DNA of 56,955 nucleotides from Bacillota bacterium. Its GTDB lineage: Bacteria; Bacillota; Clostridia; Lachnospirales; Lachnospiraceae. Shown here piece after piece: positions 26,190 through 39,507 of the stretch. Made by a program: the position numbers and the translations under genes. Under the pieces are notes generated by a model. The model saw only the letters and a program-made list of their open reading frames with translations, did no database searches and had not been told where the DNA came from. The stretch spans positions 1 through 56,955 of the forward strand of contig JAQXUQ010000032.1 in the NCBI GenBank assembly GCA_029224465.1, given 5' to 3'. Position 1 is the stretch's first letter; the number at the start of each line of letters is the position of its first letter.

Positions 26190-26219
26190 TTGACTTCCTG
26201 CCTTTTATTGTGCTAATCT
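26190..26219 (+). promoter_or_regulatory. promoter for rpmG-secE-nusG
   Basis: TTGACT at 26190-26195, 18-base spacer, TAATCT at 26214-26219 with extended TG at 26211-26212. The -35 lies in the niaR 5' region, 26 bases from its start, in a divergent layout. The stretch down to rpmG (about 128 bases) also holds two long T-rich tracts. Confidence 0.5.
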
Positions 26220-26347
26220 ACTCAAGAGATTGTGAAGGTCTTTTTTTTATGCTTATTTTTAGAAGATCTTCATGAGGAAGCGGGAGGCAGAACCTGTGAT
26301 TCTGCCGATTACCGAGTATAGTCATTCATTTTTGGAGGTACAGTACT

Positions 26348-26497
26348 ATGCGTACAAGAATTACACTGGCATGCACAGAATGCAAGCGCCGCAACTATAA
26401 TACCACGAAGGACAAGAAGAACCATCCCGACCGCATGGAAATTATGAAGTACTGCAGATTCTGCAGGAAGCATACACTTCATAAGGAGACCAAGTAA
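26348..26497 (+). CDS. rpmG: 50S ribosomal protein L33, zinc form
   Basis: 49 residues beginning [17 protein letters not shown] and ending HKETK. The four cysteines (9, 12, 36, 39) form the zinc ribbon of the C+ type of L33. SD GGAGGT lies nine bases upstream. It heads the secE-nusG transcription unit, the usual place in Firmicutes. Confidence 0.96.
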   Translation: MRTRITLACTECKRRNYNTTKDKKNHPDRMEIMKYCRFCRKHTLHKETK

Positions 26498-26528
26498 TCC
26501 TTTTTATTTGAGAAGTGCTGGAGGAAAC

Positions 26529-26768
26529 ATGGGAGAGGTAGAGACAAAGACCACAGCTCCCAAAAAGGACGGCTTTGGCAAAAAGGCCGCATCTTTTTGG
26601 AACGGGGTCAAGGCTGAATACAAGAAGATTATCTGGCCGGATCGCGATACGGTCGTCAAGCAGCTGGTGGCTGTTCTTGTCGTATCCGTAATTACGGGAG
26701 CTATTATCGCACTGGTTGACTTCGGATTCCAGAATCTGATCGATTTTCTCACAACGTTTCAGGCTTAA
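26529..26768 (+). CDS. secE: preprotein translocase subunit SecE
   Basis: 79 residues with a charged N-terminus and a single membrane helix near the C-terminus. The SecE signature is FWNGVKAEYKKIIWPDRDTVVKQ before the helix (given in family form over residues ~25-47). It is part of the SecYEG channel. ATG 26529 has SD GGAGG nearby; the frame opens at 26508. Confidence 0.94.
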   Translation: MGEVETKTTAPKKDGFGKKAASFWNGVKAEYKKIIWPDRDTVVKQLVAVLVVSVITGAIIALVDFGFQNLIDFLTTFQA

Positions 26769-26853
26769 AGCTTTCCGCGGAAGCGGAATGCAAAGGAGCA
26801 TTTGACTTTGCGGGGAGAGCCGCTGCGCAGGCACGCGGCAGGAAGAGGTGAAA

Positions 26854-27618
26854 ATGGAAGAAAAGAAGAAGGCGACAGCCCGCATCAAGCTGGGCTCGTT
26901 CCCGGATCTGCCGGGCGGGGATACTGCCGATTTCAGCCGTGACGCCGCCAGCATCGAGAAGAATGAAGCGGAGCGCGTCGCTGAACGGGTACTCAGACAG
27001 GACGAAGCCGGGGAAGACGTTTCCCTGATTGCAAAGAGCCTTGACAGCCAGTCTTCGGAAGGAGAAGGCAATCAGCTCGACGAGGACGCGATTTCGGATG
27101 TGCCGAAGTGGTATGTGGCGCATACCTATTCCGGATATGAGAATCAGGTCAAGATCAGTCTTGACAAGGTACGTGAGAACCGCCACATGGAGAACCGCAT
27201 TCTTGAGGTCAGAATTCCCATGGAGGAAGAGACCGAGACCAAAAACGGTAAGACAAAGACCGTATCAAGGAAGATGGTTCCGGGCTATGTACTGATTCTG
27301 ATGATCATGGACGATGAGACCTGGTACGTTGTCCGTAATACGCGCGGCGTGACGGGATTTGTCGGACCGGGATCAAAGCCGGTTGCCCTGAGCGAAGAGG
27401 AAGTTGCCAAGCTTGAAGGACGCGATCTTGCGAGCCCTGCATCGATCGGATTCAAAGAGGGGGATTCTGTCAAGGTTGTGGCCGGTATCTGGAAGGATAC
27501 GCTGGGCACGGTTACCAAGGTTGATACGGAAAAGAGATCCGTTACGATTTCGATCGAACTGTTCGGCAGAGAGACGCCTGTGGAGATTCCGTGCACGGAA
27601 GTCCGCAAGGCGGAATAA
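26854..27618 (+). CDS. nusG: transcription termination/antitermination factor NusG, long N-terminus
   Basis: 254 residues. The NGN domain starts at about residue 84 (PKWYVAHTYSGYENQV) and the KOW domain at about 200 (FKEGDSVKVVAGIWKDTLG). These bind RNA polymerase and, in many bacteria, couple it to other factors. The ~83-residue acidic, charged N-terminal extension is unusual, since standard NusG is ~175-180 residues. ATG 26854 follows SD GGAAGAGG; GTG 26848 is possible. Confidence 0.93.
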   Translation: MEEKKKATARIKLGSFPDLPGGDTADFSRDAASIEKNEAERVAERVLRQDEAGEDVSLIAKSLDSQSSEGEGNQLDEDAISDVPKWYVAHTYSGYENQVKISLDKVRENRHMENRILEVRIPMEEETETKNGKTKTVSRKMVPGYVLILMIMDDETWYVVRNTRGVTGFVGPGSKPVALSEEEVAKLEGRDLASPASIGFKEGDSVKVVAGIWKDTLGTVTKVDTEKRSVTISIELFGRETPVEIPCTEVRKAE

Positions 27619-27631
27619 TTCATTGTTGTAA

Positions 27632-27785
27632 ATCGATCACTGCGGTGATAGATTGATAGAGTTGCCGTATGGCAAGCAGTGGGAGCAGGCAAGCCGCCTG
27701 CGACATATATGCGGAACGCTGCGATGCTTTGTAACAGCGTTTTCAGCCCGGAAACGGACCCGCACCACCACAAAAGGAGGAAAAA
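27632..27785 (+). promoter_or_regulatory. structured leader before rplK-rplA
   Basis: Hairpins by eye: 27632-27653 (interrupted 8-bp), TTGCC/GGCAA around 27662-27674, GCAGGC/GCCTGC at 27685-27701, and CGCTG/CAGCG around 27717-27739. In many bacteria L1 represses its own rplKA mRNA by binding a leader that mimics rRNA; this is a candidate site. Confidence 0.4.
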
Positions 27786-28211
27786 ATGGCTAAGAAAGTA
27801 TCAGGTTACATCAAATTACAGATTCAGGCCGGCAAAGCTACACCCGCACCGCCGGTTGGACCTGCACTCGGACAGCACGGTGTCAACATCGTTGAATTCA
27901 CGAAGCAGTTCAACGCAAAGACAGCAAATGAAGGCGACGTCGTTATTCCCGTTGTCATCACTGTTTACGCGGACAGAAGCTTCAGCTTCATCACAAAGAC
28001 TCCGCCTGCAGCTGTTCTTCTGAAGAAGGCGGCAGGTATCCAGAAGGCTTCCGGCGAGCCGAACAAGACCAAGGTTGCTTCCGTAACCAAGGCGCAGGTA
28101 AGAGAAATCGCCGAGAAGAAGATGCCCGATCTGACAGCAGCATCGATTGAAGCTGCCATGAGCATGATCGAAGGAACGGCTCGTTCCATGGGTATCACGG
28201 TAACAGAGTAA
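27786..28211 (+). CDS. rplK: 50S ribosomal protein L11
   Basis: 141 residues. Typical L11 with the proline-rich start ([17 protein letters not shown]), the [13 protein letters not shown] strand and the C-terminal rRNA-binding domain. It forms the GTPase-associated centre with L10/L12. SD AAAGGAGG. Followed 14 bases later by rplA. Confidence 0.97.
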   Translation: MAKKVSGYIKLQIQAGKATPAPPVGPALGQHGVNIVEFTKQFNAKTANEGDVVIPVVITVYADRSFSFITKTPPAAVLLKKAAGIQKASGEPNKTKVASVTKAQVREIAEKKMPDLTAASIEAAMSMIEGTARSMGITVTE

Positions 28212-28225
28212 AAGGAGGATTTACA

Positions 28226-28915
28226 ATGAAGCACGGTAAGAAATATGTAGAGGCTGCTAAGCTCATCGATAAGTCCAAGCTTTACGAGGCTGAAGAGGCA
28301 GTAGCTCTTGTCAAGAAGACAGCAACAGCAAAGTTTGACGAGTCTGTTGAACTGAATATCCGCACAAGCTGCGATTCCCGTCACGCGGACCAGCAGATCC
28401 GCGGCTCCGTCGTTCTTCCTGCCGGCACCGGCAAGAAGATCCGCGTTCTCGTATTTGCGAGAGGCGCAAAGGCGGATGAGGCTCTTGCGGCCGGCGCTGA
28501 TTATGTAGGCGCTGAGGAACTCCTTCCGAAGATTCAGAAGGAAGGCTGGCTTGATTTTGACGTTGTTGTCGCAACACCGGACATGATGAGCGTTGTAGGA
28601 CGTCTCGGTAAGGTACTCGGACCGAAGGGTCTCATGCCGAACCCGAAGGCAGGCACTGTTACCATGGACGTGACAAAGGCTGTCAATGATATCAAGGCCG
28701 GCCAGGTTGAGTACAGACTTGACAAGGCGAACATCATTCACGTAACGATCGGCAAGGCTTCCTTCACGGAAGAGCAGCTGATGAGCAACTTCAATGCCCT
28801 GATGGGAGCGATTGCCAAGGCAAAGCCTTCCACTGTAAAGGGTCAGTATCTGAAGAGCATTTCCATGGCAACAACCATGGGCCCCGGAATCAAGATTGTA
28901 GCGAACAGATATTGA
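28226..28915 (+). CDS. rplA: 50S ribosomal protein L1
   Basis: 229 residues, with the L1 signature [12 protein letters not shown] and the conserved KHGKKY start. Part of the mobile L1 stalk and the probable repressor of its own mRNA. SD AAAGGAGG. The promoter for rplJL begins nine bases after its stop. Confidence 0.97.
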   Translation: MKHGKKYVEAAKLIDKSKLYEAEEAVALVKKTATAKFDESVELNIRTSCDSRHADQQIRGSVVLPAGTGKKIRVLVFARGAKADEALAAGADYVGAEELLPKIQKEGWLDFDVVVATPDMMSVVGRLGKVLGPKGLMPNPKAGTVTMDVTKAVNDIKAGQVEYRLDKANIIHVTIGKASFTEEQLMSNFNALMGAIAKAKPSTVKGQYLKSISMATTMGPGIKIVANRY

Positions 28916-28923
28916 TAAAAGTG

Positions 28924-28952
28924 TTGACAGAGCGCAAACTCTGTCATACTAT
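28924..28952 (+). promoter_or_regulatory. promoter of rplJ-rplL
   Basis: TTGACA at 28924-28929, 17-base spacer, TACTAT at 28947-28952. A 7-bp inverted repeat GACAGAG/CTCTGTC (28926-28932 with 28939-28945) fills the spacer. Confidence 0.7.
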
Positions 28953-28957
28953 ACATA

Positions 28958-29136
28958 AGGTCGTTTGACCGCAGCCGAAGACAGCTGGTAAAGCCGAAAG
29001 GCTTTGTAAGCGTCCTGATGGACCGCCCGCCGAGGATGAAGGAGATTGATTTTATTCCCTCTGTCTTCATGGCAGAGGGATTTTTCATTTCTTATCCCTT
29101 CCGCTGTAGCAATAAAAATTTACAAGGAGGTAAGAC
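28958..29136 (+). promoter_or_regulatory. L10 leader with attenuator hairpin
   Basis: Matches the ribosomal L10 leader layout: the 'gccgaagacagctggt' tract, a small GCC-GAAA-GGC hairpin, 'cgtcctgatggaccgcccgccgagg', then a terminator-like hairpin TCCCTCTG/CAGAGGGA (29056-29063 with 29073-29080) and five Ts. L10(L12)4 binding is known to control such leaders. Confidence 0.8.
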
Positions 29137-29682
29137 ATGGCAAAGATCGAGGAAAAGAAGCCGATTATCGACGAGATTTCCGAGAAGATCAAAGACGCGC
29201 AGTCCGTTGTTCTTGTAGACGCAAGAGGACTTTCGGTCGTTGAAGATACGCAGCTGCGTAAACAGCTCCGCGAAGCCGGCATTCAGTATAAGGTTTACAA
29301 GAACACTTATATGAAGAAGGCTTTCGACGGAACAGATTTCGCCCAGCTCGATGATTATCTTGAAGGACCCAGCGCGATCGCGATCTCCAAGGATGACGCG
29401 ACAGCACCTGCAAGAATTCTTTATAAGTTCGCCGAGAAGGCGAAGAAGCTTGAGGTAAAGGCTGGTGTTGTAGAAGGAAAGGCTTATGACGCGAAGGGAC
29501 TGGAGCCGATCTCCAAGATTCCTTCAAAGGAAGAACTCCTTTCCAAGCTGCTTGGAAGCCTGCAGGCACCGATCACCAACTTCGCCCGCGATATCAGACA
29601 GGTTGCGGAGAAGAAGGCGGAAGGCGGCGAGGCAGCTCCCGCAGAAGCTCCTGCAGAGGCAGAAGCACCGGCGGCAGAATAA
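29137..29682 (+). CDS. rplJ: 50S ribosomal protein L10
   Basis: 181 residues. N-terminal rRNA-binding domain (VVLVDARGLSV, LRKQLREAGI) and a C-terminal Ala/Glu-rich helix that binds L7/L12 dimers; the Ala/Pro/Glu tail is somewhat longer than in B. subtilis. Expected to regulate its own leader. SD AAGGAGG. Confidence 0.97.
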   Translation: MAKIEEKKPIIDEISEKIKDAQSVVLVDARGLSVVEDTQLRKQLREAGIQYKVYKNTYMKKAFDGTDFAQLDDYLEGPSAIAISKDDATAPARILYKFAEKAKKLEVKAGVVEGKAYDAKGLEPISKIPSKEELLSKLLGSLQAPITNFARDIRQVAEKKAEGGEAAPAEAPAEAEAPAAE

Positions 29683-29777
29683 TTTCTGCGCCTTGATGCC
29701 GGCACCGGCCGGCACGGAATACAGACAGATCTGCGAAACGCAGATGCAGTACAACAAATATGATGGAGGTCATAAAG

Positions 29778-30149
29778 ATGGCAAAGTTATCCACACAGGA
29801 AATCCTTGACGCAATCAAAGAGTTATCCGTTCTTGAACTGAACGATCTGGTAAAGGCTGTTGAAGATGAGTTCGGCGTATCCGCTGCAGCAGGTGTTGTT
29901 GTAGCAGGTCCTGCAGCTGGCCCGGCGGAAGAAGAGAAGACCGAGTTCGATGTAGAGCTTACAGAAGTAGGCCCGAACAAGATCAAGATCATCAAGGTCG
30001 TTCGTGAAGCTACCGGCCTTGGCCTGAAGGAGTCCAAGGACCTCGTTGAGGGCGCTCCGAAGGTTATCAAGGAAGCTCTTCCGAAGAAGGATGCTGACGA
30101 TCTCAAGGCGAAGCTTGAGGCTGAAGGCGCTAAGGTTACTCTTAAGTAA
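29778..30149 (+). CDS. rplL: 50S ribosomal protein L7/L12
   Basis: 123 residues: N-terminal dimerisation helices ([21 protein letters not shown]), an Ala/Gly hinge, and the factor-binding C-domain ([24 protein letters not shown]). SD GGAGGT supports ATG 29778 rather than 29760. A terminator follows. Confidence 0.97.
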   Translation: MAKLSTQEILDAIKELSVLELNDLVKAVEDEFGVSAAAGVVVAGPAAGPAEEEKTEFDVELTEVGPNKIKIIKVVREATGLGLKESKDLVEGAPKVIKEALPKKDADDLKAKLEAEGAKVTLK

Positions 30150-30176
30150 TCCGGCGTTTATCTGAATGCGAAATTT

Positions 30177-30208
30177 CCCCTGCCGGTGTCTGCCGGCAGG
30201 GGATTTGC
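30177..30208 (+). terminator. terminator-like hairpin after rplL
   Basis: Perfect 10-bp GC-rich stem (30177-30186 with 30193-30202), loop of six, then a weak T-run. It may give partial termination before the two inserted genes. Confidence 0.65.
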
Positions 30209-30247
30209 TTTACATGAATATGGAACAGCACGAAAGGAAGAACTGCT

Positions 30248-30703
30248 ATGACGGAAAATGCTGCCGGAACAACAAACAATAACGCAAAACATAAGAAAAG
30301 CATCCTCCTTGTCTGCCTGCTTCTTGCCGCTGCAGCTGTGCTTGCGCTGGTTTTTCATTTTGCTTCGGCAAAGAATATACAGAAGGGCAGCAAAGAGTGC
30401 TCACTGACCGTGACGGATGACAGCGGTGCTTCGAAGACATATGAATGCGCTACCGATGCGGAGTATCTGCGCCAGTTCATGGATGCGCTTTCTTCCGATC
30501 AGTCGCAGGAATTTTCCTATGAAGGTTCGGAAGGACAGTACGGGCTTTTCATCAATACAGTCAACGGGCTGACAGCGGATTACGATAAAGATCATGCGTA
30601 CTGGGCGATCTACGTGAACGGAGAGTACGCGCAGAATGGCGCTGACACCCAGCCGGTCAACAACGGTGACAAATTCGAACTCAAATACGAAATAAGCAAG
30701 TGA
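30248..30703 (+). CDS. DUF4430 (transcobalamin-like) membrane-anchored protein
   Basis: 151 residues. One N-terminal membrane helix (about 18-38), then a DUF4430-type domain: 'AEYLRQFMDAL', YGLFINTVNGL, HAYWAIYVNGEYAQNG, VNNGDKFELKY. DUF4430 resembles the C-terminal domain of cobalamin-binding intrinsic factor and transcobalamin. It is exported, anchored, and followed 12 bases later by an ECF-type S component, which suggests ligand capture for uptake. It has no lipobox cysteine. SD GAAAGGAAG. Confidence 0.82.
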   Translation: MTENAAGTTNNNAKHKKSILLVCLLLAAAAVLALVFHFASAKNIQKGSKECSLTVTDDSGASKTYECATDAEYLRQFMDALSSDQSQEFSYEGSEGQYGLFINTVNGLTADYDKDHAYWAIYVNGEYAQNGADTQPVNNGDKFELKYEISK

Positions 30704-30715
30704 CCGGAGGAATGC

Positions 30716-31237
30716 ATGCATAAGAGGTGCCGGATCAGCATCCGGGATATCGCGGTTCTCGGCATGATGCTGGCCATGCTGGAGACCGTGAAACGTGCGC
30801 TCGAGTTTGTTCCGAACATAGAACTCGTAACGTTACTGTTTGTGCTGTTTACTTTATTCTACGGAGCAAAAACACTGCTCGCCGCATTCGCCTTCACCGG
30901 CGTTGAATGTCTTGTCTGGGGCGCCGGCCTGTGGAATTTCATGTATTTGTATATCTGGCCTCTCGAAGTCCTGCTGGTTCTTCTGATCCGCAGAAAAGCC
31001 GGCTGGGAGGAGGGATATATCGCATACTGCGTTTTCTGCGGCGCCTTCGGGCTGTTCTTCGGACTGCTCTGTTCGATTGTTTACGTATTTACGAGCGGGC
31101 CGTCCGGTGCGCTCGGCTGGTGGATTTCCGGCATCCCGTTCGACATTGCGCACGGAGCCGGAAATTTCATCTTATCCTTTATCCTTTTCAAACCGCTGTC
31201 TGCGGCGCTCCGGCAAATTCAGAGAAAATTTTCATAA
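30716..31237 (+). CDS. ECF transporter S component-like protein
   Basis: 173 residues with about six transmembrane helices (VLGMMLAMLETVKRAL, VTLLFVLFTLFYG, then four more), the small size and layout of energy-coupling factor S components. No ATPase or T component is near, so it would share the cell's common ECF module. Substrate cannot be read from sequence; the DUF4430 neighbour hints at a cobalamin-like or other vitamin. SD GGAGG. Confidence 0.78.
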   Translation: MHKRCRISIRDIAVLGMMLAMLETVKRALEFVPNIELVTLLFVLFTLFYGAKTLLAAFAFTGVECLVWGAGLWNFMYLYIWPLEVLLVLLIRRKAGWEEGYIAYCVFCGAFGLFFGLLCSIVYVFTSGPSGALGWWISGIPFDIAHGAGNFILSFILFKPLSAALRQIQRKFS

Positions 31238-31241
31238 GTTA

Positions 31242-31270
31242 TTGACAATTGAATCGCTCTTTCGTATTAT
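31242..31270 (+). promoter_or_regulatory. promoter of rpoB-rpoC
   Basis: TTGACA at 31242-31247, 17-base spacer, TATTAT at 31265-31270. It lies just after the ECF S stop codon. Confidence 0.8.
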
Positions 31271-31276
31271 AGTATG

Positions 31277-31515
31277 CGCTATGTTCTGCAATTATGCCCT
31301 ACTATGCTCTCCTTAAGGATTAAGTTCCGGAAGAGAAAGCAGCGGATAAGGCAAATATGGTGGTTACTGACGAACACATACCAAGGAGAGCAGCGGGGAA
31401 CAGGACACACGGCATGATGGCACAGGGGACTGTGCTGTTTTGCGCGTTATTCCGATCTGACACCACATCCTAATCTCCCTGCGATCCTACAGATTCAACA
31501 GAACGAGGTGAATTA
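31277..31515 (+). promoter_or_regulatory. long 5' leader of rpoB
   Basis: About 240 transcribed bases without a gene. TGCTCTCCTT (31305-31314) can pair with AAGGAGAGCA (31383-31392), closing a 70-base domain. Autogenous control of rpoB is known in other bacteria; whether this leader takes part is inference. Confidence 0.45.
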
Positions 31516-34500
31516 ATGAGCAATAAAATTAGGCTTCACCCTGCAGGCAAAGGCAAAAGCATGCGTATGAGCTACTCCCCGAAGAAGGAAGTGCTCGAAA
31601 TGCCCAACCTGATCGAGGTTCAGAAATCTTCCTATCAGTGGTTCATTGATCAGGGGATGCAGGAAGTTATCGAGGACTTTTCTCCGATTGAATCGTTCGA
31701 CGGACATTGGAGACTGGAGTTCGTAGGCTGCAAGCTCGACATTGAATACCTCAAGACAGCGCCTAATTACGCGAAGAGAAATACAATCACGAAATGCAAG
31801 GTCAGGGACGCAACCTATGCCGCGCCTTTATTCGTGCGCGCGAGACTGATTGACAAGACCGGCGAGAAACCGATCAGGGAAGAGACAATCTCGTTCACGG
31901 ATCTTCCTGTTATGACGGAGACCGGCACTTTTGTCATCAACGGCGCCGAGCGTGTCATTGTGTCCCAGCTTGTCCGTTCTCCTGGAATTTATTATGGCAT
32001 TGACCGCGACAAGTACGGCAAGAGCCTGTATACGTGCACGGTTATTCCCAGCCGCGGCGCGTGGCTGGAGTATGAGACCGACGCGAATGACATCTTCTAT
32101 GTCAAGGTTGACCGTACAAGAAAGGTGCCTGTGACGGTCCTGATCCGCGCGCTCGGTATCGGCACGGACGAAGAAATTCTGGAAGTTTTCGGCGATGAGC
32201 CCAAGCTTCGCGGCAGCTTTTCCAAGGATCCATCTCATTCCTATGAAGAAGGCCTTCTGGAACTGTACAAGAAGATCCGCCCCGGTGAGCCGCTCGCTGT
32301 GGAATCCGCGAGATCGCTGATCGAATCCATGTTCTTTGATCCGCGCCGGTATGACCTCGCGAAGGTCGGCCGCTATAAATTCAACAAGAAACTGGCACTC
32401 CGGTCCAGAATTGCCGGCCATGTTCTCGCGGAAGACGTTGTTGACAGCGCGAACGGCGATGTTATCGGCAGCATGGGAGATACGGTTACCGTAGAGATGG
32501 CCGATGAAATCCAGAACGCGGCAATCCCGTATGTCTGGATCAGAACGGATACCAGAGACCGGGTGAAGGTTCTGTCCAATCTGATGGTTGACATCACACA
32601 CTTTGTGGACTGCGATCCGGAAGAGCTTGGCATCACCGAGCAGGTTTATTATCCGGCTCTTCGTGAAATTCTCCAGAAATATCAGGACAATGAGAATCCG
32701 GAGGAGCTTGCGGAAGTGCTGCGCAGAAATGTGCATCTTCTGATTCCCAAGCACGTTACGAAGGAAGATATTCTTGCTTCCATCAACTACAACATGCATC
32801 TGGAGTACGGCATTGGCACCAAGGACGACATCGATCACCTCGGAAACCGCCGGATCAGAAGCGTCGGAGAACTGCTGCAGAATCAGTTCCGCATCGGAAT
32901 GTCCCGTGTAGAGCGTGGCGTCCGCGAGAAAATGTCCAGCGTAGACGACCCGTACCCGAGAACACTGATTAACACAAAGCCGGTCAGCGCCGCGTTCAAG
33001 GAGTTCTTCGGATCTTCCCAGCTGTCCCAGTTCATGGACCAGAACAACCCGCTGTCCGAGATTACACACAAGAGACGTCTTTCGGCTTTGGGACCCGGCG
33101 GTCTTTCCAGAGACAGAGCAGGTTTCGAAGTCCGTGACGTACATTATACGCACTATGGAAGAATGTGCCCCATCGAGACGCCTGAAGGACCGAACATCGG
33201 TCTGATCAACTCTCTGGCGGCATACGCGAAGATCAACGAGTACGGTTTTATCGAAGCTCCGTACAGAAAGATCGACCAGAACGACCCGAACGGACCCAGA
33301 GTAACGGATGATGTTGTCTACATGACAGCGGATGAGGAAGATAACTACCATGTAGCGCAGGCTTCCACAAAGCTGGATGAGAACGGGTATCTGGTTGACA
33401 ACTACGTATCCGGCCGTTACAGAGACGAGACATCTTCGTATCCCAGAACCATGTTCCAGTACATGGATGTATCTCCGAGAATGGTATTCTCGGTAGCTAC
33501 ATCGCTGGTACCGTTCCTGCAGAACGATGACGCGAACCGCGCGCTGATGGGTTCAAACATGCAGCGTCAGGGCGTTCCGCTTATTACGACGGAAGCTCCG
33601 GTCGTGGGAACCGGCATGGAAGAAAAGGCGGCACGTGACTCGGGCGTCTGCGTAATCGCGAAGAAACCCGGCCGCGTTGACTTTGTAGACGCAACCGAAA
33701 TCGATGTGACTTATGACGACGGCGAGAAGGAGCAGCTGGAACTGATCAAGTATCTGCGCTCCAACCAGTCGAACTGCTATAACCAGAAGCCGATTGTTTC
33801 GACCGGCGACCATTTTGACGAAGGCGACATTCTTGCTGACGGCGCTTCCACAGACCACGGCGTTCTCGCACTCGGCAAGAACCCGCTGATCGGCTTCATG
33901 TGCTGGGAAGGCTACAACTATGAGGACGCGGTTCTGCTTTCCGAACGCCTTGTAAGAGAGGATGTCTATACCTCCATTCACATTGAGGAATATCAGTGCG
34001 AGGCGAGAGATACCAAGCTGGGACCGGAAGAGATTACCAGAGACGTTCCCGGTGTCGGCGAAGACGCGCTCAAAGATCTGGACAATGACGGTATTATCCG
34101 TATCGGCGCGGAGGTCCGTGCCGGCGATATCCTTGTCGGCAAGGTGACCCCGAAGGGCGAAACAGAGCTTACCGCGGAGGAAAGGCTCCTGCGCGCCATC
34201 TTCGGCGAGAAGGCAAGAGAAGTCAGAGACACTTCGCTCAAGGTTCCGCATGGCGAGTACGGCACAGTCATTGATACGAAGATCTTCACAAGAGAAGATG
34301 ATGCCGGAGAGATCCCTCCGGGAGTCAACATGACTGTCCGCATCTATATCGCGCAGAAGAGAAAGATCTCTGTCGGCGATAAGATGGCAGGCCGCCACGG
34401 AAACAAGGGTGTTGTATCGAGGGTACTTCCTGTTGAAGATATGCCTTATCTTCCGAACGGACGTCCGCTGGATATTGTTTTAAACCCGCTGGGCGTACCT

Positions 34501-35424
34501 TCCCGTATGAATATCGGACAGGTCCTGGAGCTGCACCTTTCGCTTGCCGCGAAGGTTCTGGGCTTCAATGTAACGACGCCGAACTTTGACGGCGCGACGC
34601 ATGATGACATCGTGGATGCCCTGAATATGGCGAACAAGTATGTCAATTACAGCTGGGAAGAGTTTGAGGCTGAATACAAGGACAAGGTTGATCCGGAAGT
34701 TCTGCAGTACCTGTATGATAACCGTGACCACAGAGAAGAGTGGAAGGGCGTTCCGATCACACCCGACGGCAAGGTACAGCTGCGCGATGGCCGTACGGGC
34801 GAAAAGTTCGACAACCCGACATCGATCGGTTTCATGCATTACATGAAGCTGCATCACCTGGTAGACGATAAGATCCACGCGCGTTCCACCGGCCCTTACA
34901 GCCTTGTAACGCAGCAGCCTCTGGGAGGTAAAGCGCAGTTCGGCGGCCAGCGTTTTGGAGAAATGGAAGTCTGGGCGCTTGAAGCTTACGGCGCGGCGTA
35001 CACACTGCAGGAAATCCTGACTGTCAAGTCGGATGATGTGGTTGGCCGTGTCAAGACGTACGAGGCAATCATCAAGGGTGAAAACATTCCGGAAGGCGGC
35101 ATCCCTGAATCCTTCAAGGTACTTCTGAAGGAACTGCAGGCACTGTGCCTCGATGTGGAAGTGCTGGACGAGGACAAGAATCCTGTTGAGATTTCCGAGG
35201 ATATCGACTACGGAGATTCCGCGATCTTCAAGTTCGCGATGGCAAATAACTTTAAGGATTCCGGTGATACGGACAGAAAGTCGCTGGAAAACGGCGGTAT
35301 GTCGCTGCAGGAATTTAACGACAAGGGTGAGATGCAGGAAGTGCAGGATGACACAGACGCCGGCAGCGATGATGGCAGTGCTGAAGATGCGGATACGGAG
35401 TACGACGATAACGACGAGTTCTGA
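31516..35424 (+). CDS. rpoB: DNA-directed RNA polymerase subunit beta
   Basis: 1302 residues. Visible landmarks are the rifampicin-region sequences [19 protein letters not shown] and [21 protein letters not shown], the C-terminal [16 protein letters not shown] and [20 protein letters not shown]. The Asp, Ser and His residues of the rifampicin pocket look wild type. The extreme C-terminus is acidic (D/E-rich tail). SD GAGGTG. Confidence 0.98.
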   Translation: MSNKIRLHPAGKGKSMRMSYSPKKEVLEMPNLIEVQKSSYQWFIDQGMQEVIEDFSPIESFDGHWRLEFVGCKLDIEYLKTAPNYAKRNTITKCKVRDATYAAPLFVRARLIDKTGEKPIREETISFTDLPVMTETGTFVINGAERVIVSQLVRSPGIYYGIDRDKYGKSLYTCTVIPSRGAWLEYETDANDIFYVKVDRTRKVPVTVLIRALGIGTDEEILEVFGDEPKLRGSFSKDPSHSYEEGLLELYKKIRPGEPLAVESARSLIESMFFDPRRYDLAKVGRYKFNKKLALRSRIAGHVLAEDVVDSANGDVIGSMGDTVTVEMADEIQNAAIPYVWIRTDTRDRVKVLSNLMVDITHFVDCDPEELGITEQVYYPALREILQKYQDNENPEELAEVLRRNVHLLIPKHVTKEDILASINYNMHLEYGIGTKDDIDHLGNRRIRSVGELLQNQFRIGMSRVERGVREKMSSVDDPYPRTLINTKPVSAAFKEFFGSSQLSQFMDQNNPLSEITHKRRLSALGPGGLSRDRAGFEVRDVHYTHYGRMCPIETPEGPNIGLINSLAAYAKINEYGFIEAPYRKIDQNDPNGPRVTDDVVYMTADEEDNYHVAQASTKLDENGYLVDNYVSGRYRDETSSYPRTMFQYMDVSPRMVFSVATSLVPFLQNDDANRALMGSNMQRQGVPLITTEAPVVGTGMEEKAARDSGVCVIAKKPGRVDFVDATEIDVTYDDGEKEQLELIKYLRSNQSNCYNQKPIVSTGDHFDEGDILADGASTDHGVLALGKNPLIGFMCWEGYNYEDAVLLSERLVREDVYTSIHIEEYQCEARDTKLGPEEITRDVPGVGEDALKDLDNDGIIRIGAEVRAGDILVGKVTPKGETELTAEERLLRAIFGEKAREVRDTSLKVPHGEYGTVIDTKIFTREDDAGEIPPGVNMTVRIYIAQKRKISVGDKMAGRHGNKGVVSRVLPVEDMPYLPNGRPLDIVLNPLGVPSRMNIGQVLELHLSLAAKVLGFNVTTPNFDGATHDDIVDALNMANKYVNYSWEEFEAEYKDKVDPEVLQYLYDNRDHREEWKGVPITPDGKVQLRDGRTGEKFDNPTSIGFMHYMKLHHLVDDKIHARSTGPYSLVTQQPLGGKAQFGGQRFGEMEVWALEAYGAAYTLQEILTVKSDDVVGRVKTYEAIIKGENIPEGGIPESFKVLLKELQALCLDVEVLDEDKNPVEISEDIDYGDSAIFKFAMANNFKDSGDTDRKSLENGGMSLQEFNDKGEMQEVQDDTDAGSDDGSAEDADTEYDDNDEF

Positions 35425-35450
35425 TCCGCGCATAACTGAAGCAACCACAT

Positions 35451-35482
35451 GTCTCATCTGCGGCAGTATCCGCGGATGAGAC
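35451..35482 (+). repeat. strong hairpin between rpoB and rpoC
   Basis: 13-bp stem (35451-35463 with 35470-35482, one G-T pair), six-base loop, no T-run, so it is unlikely to terminate; it could be an RNA processing or stability element. Confidence 0.65.
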
Positions 35483-35519
35483 GGAAATCAAGCTGCACCG
35501 CAGCAGAATTGAGGGTAGA

Positions 35520-39331
<3,812 letters not shown>

Positions 39332-39335
<4 letters not shown>

Positions 39336-39360
39336 CAATCAGGTCTTGCATGTTTAATAT
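39332..39360 (+). promoter_or_regulatory. promoter of rpsL-rpsG-fusA, across the rpoC stop
   Basis: TTGACA at 39332-39337 (containing the rpoC TGA), 17-base spacer, TAATAT at 39355-39360. Confidence 0.8.
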
Positions 39361-39361
39361 T

Positions 39362-39392
39362 AGAACGGTGTGCTGAAAAAGCGCACCGTTCT
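39362..39392 (+). promoter_or_regulatory. 12-bp hairpin at the predicted rpsL transcript start
   Basis: 39362-39373 pairs with 39381-39392, one T-G wobble, loop TGAAAAA. It could be an rpoC terminator (only a weak T-run), a 5' stabilising hairpin of the rpsL mRNA, or both. The remaining leader up to rpsL is about 115 bases. Confidence 0.55.
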
Positions 39393-39507
39393 TCTGCGTC
39401 TGCACGAAACCGTAAAGCGGCGTAGACAGACAGGAAGAGTGCAATGATAATCCTGTTTCAGGTTAAGGGGCAGGGTTAATTCAAATTTGGCAAGGAGGTG
39501 AAATAGA

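Noticed and set aside
30150-30247. Cobalamin riboswitch before the DUF4430/ECF-S pair
   Set aside because: The interval is 98 bases and holds only the rplL terminator-like hairpin; no B12-box is seen.
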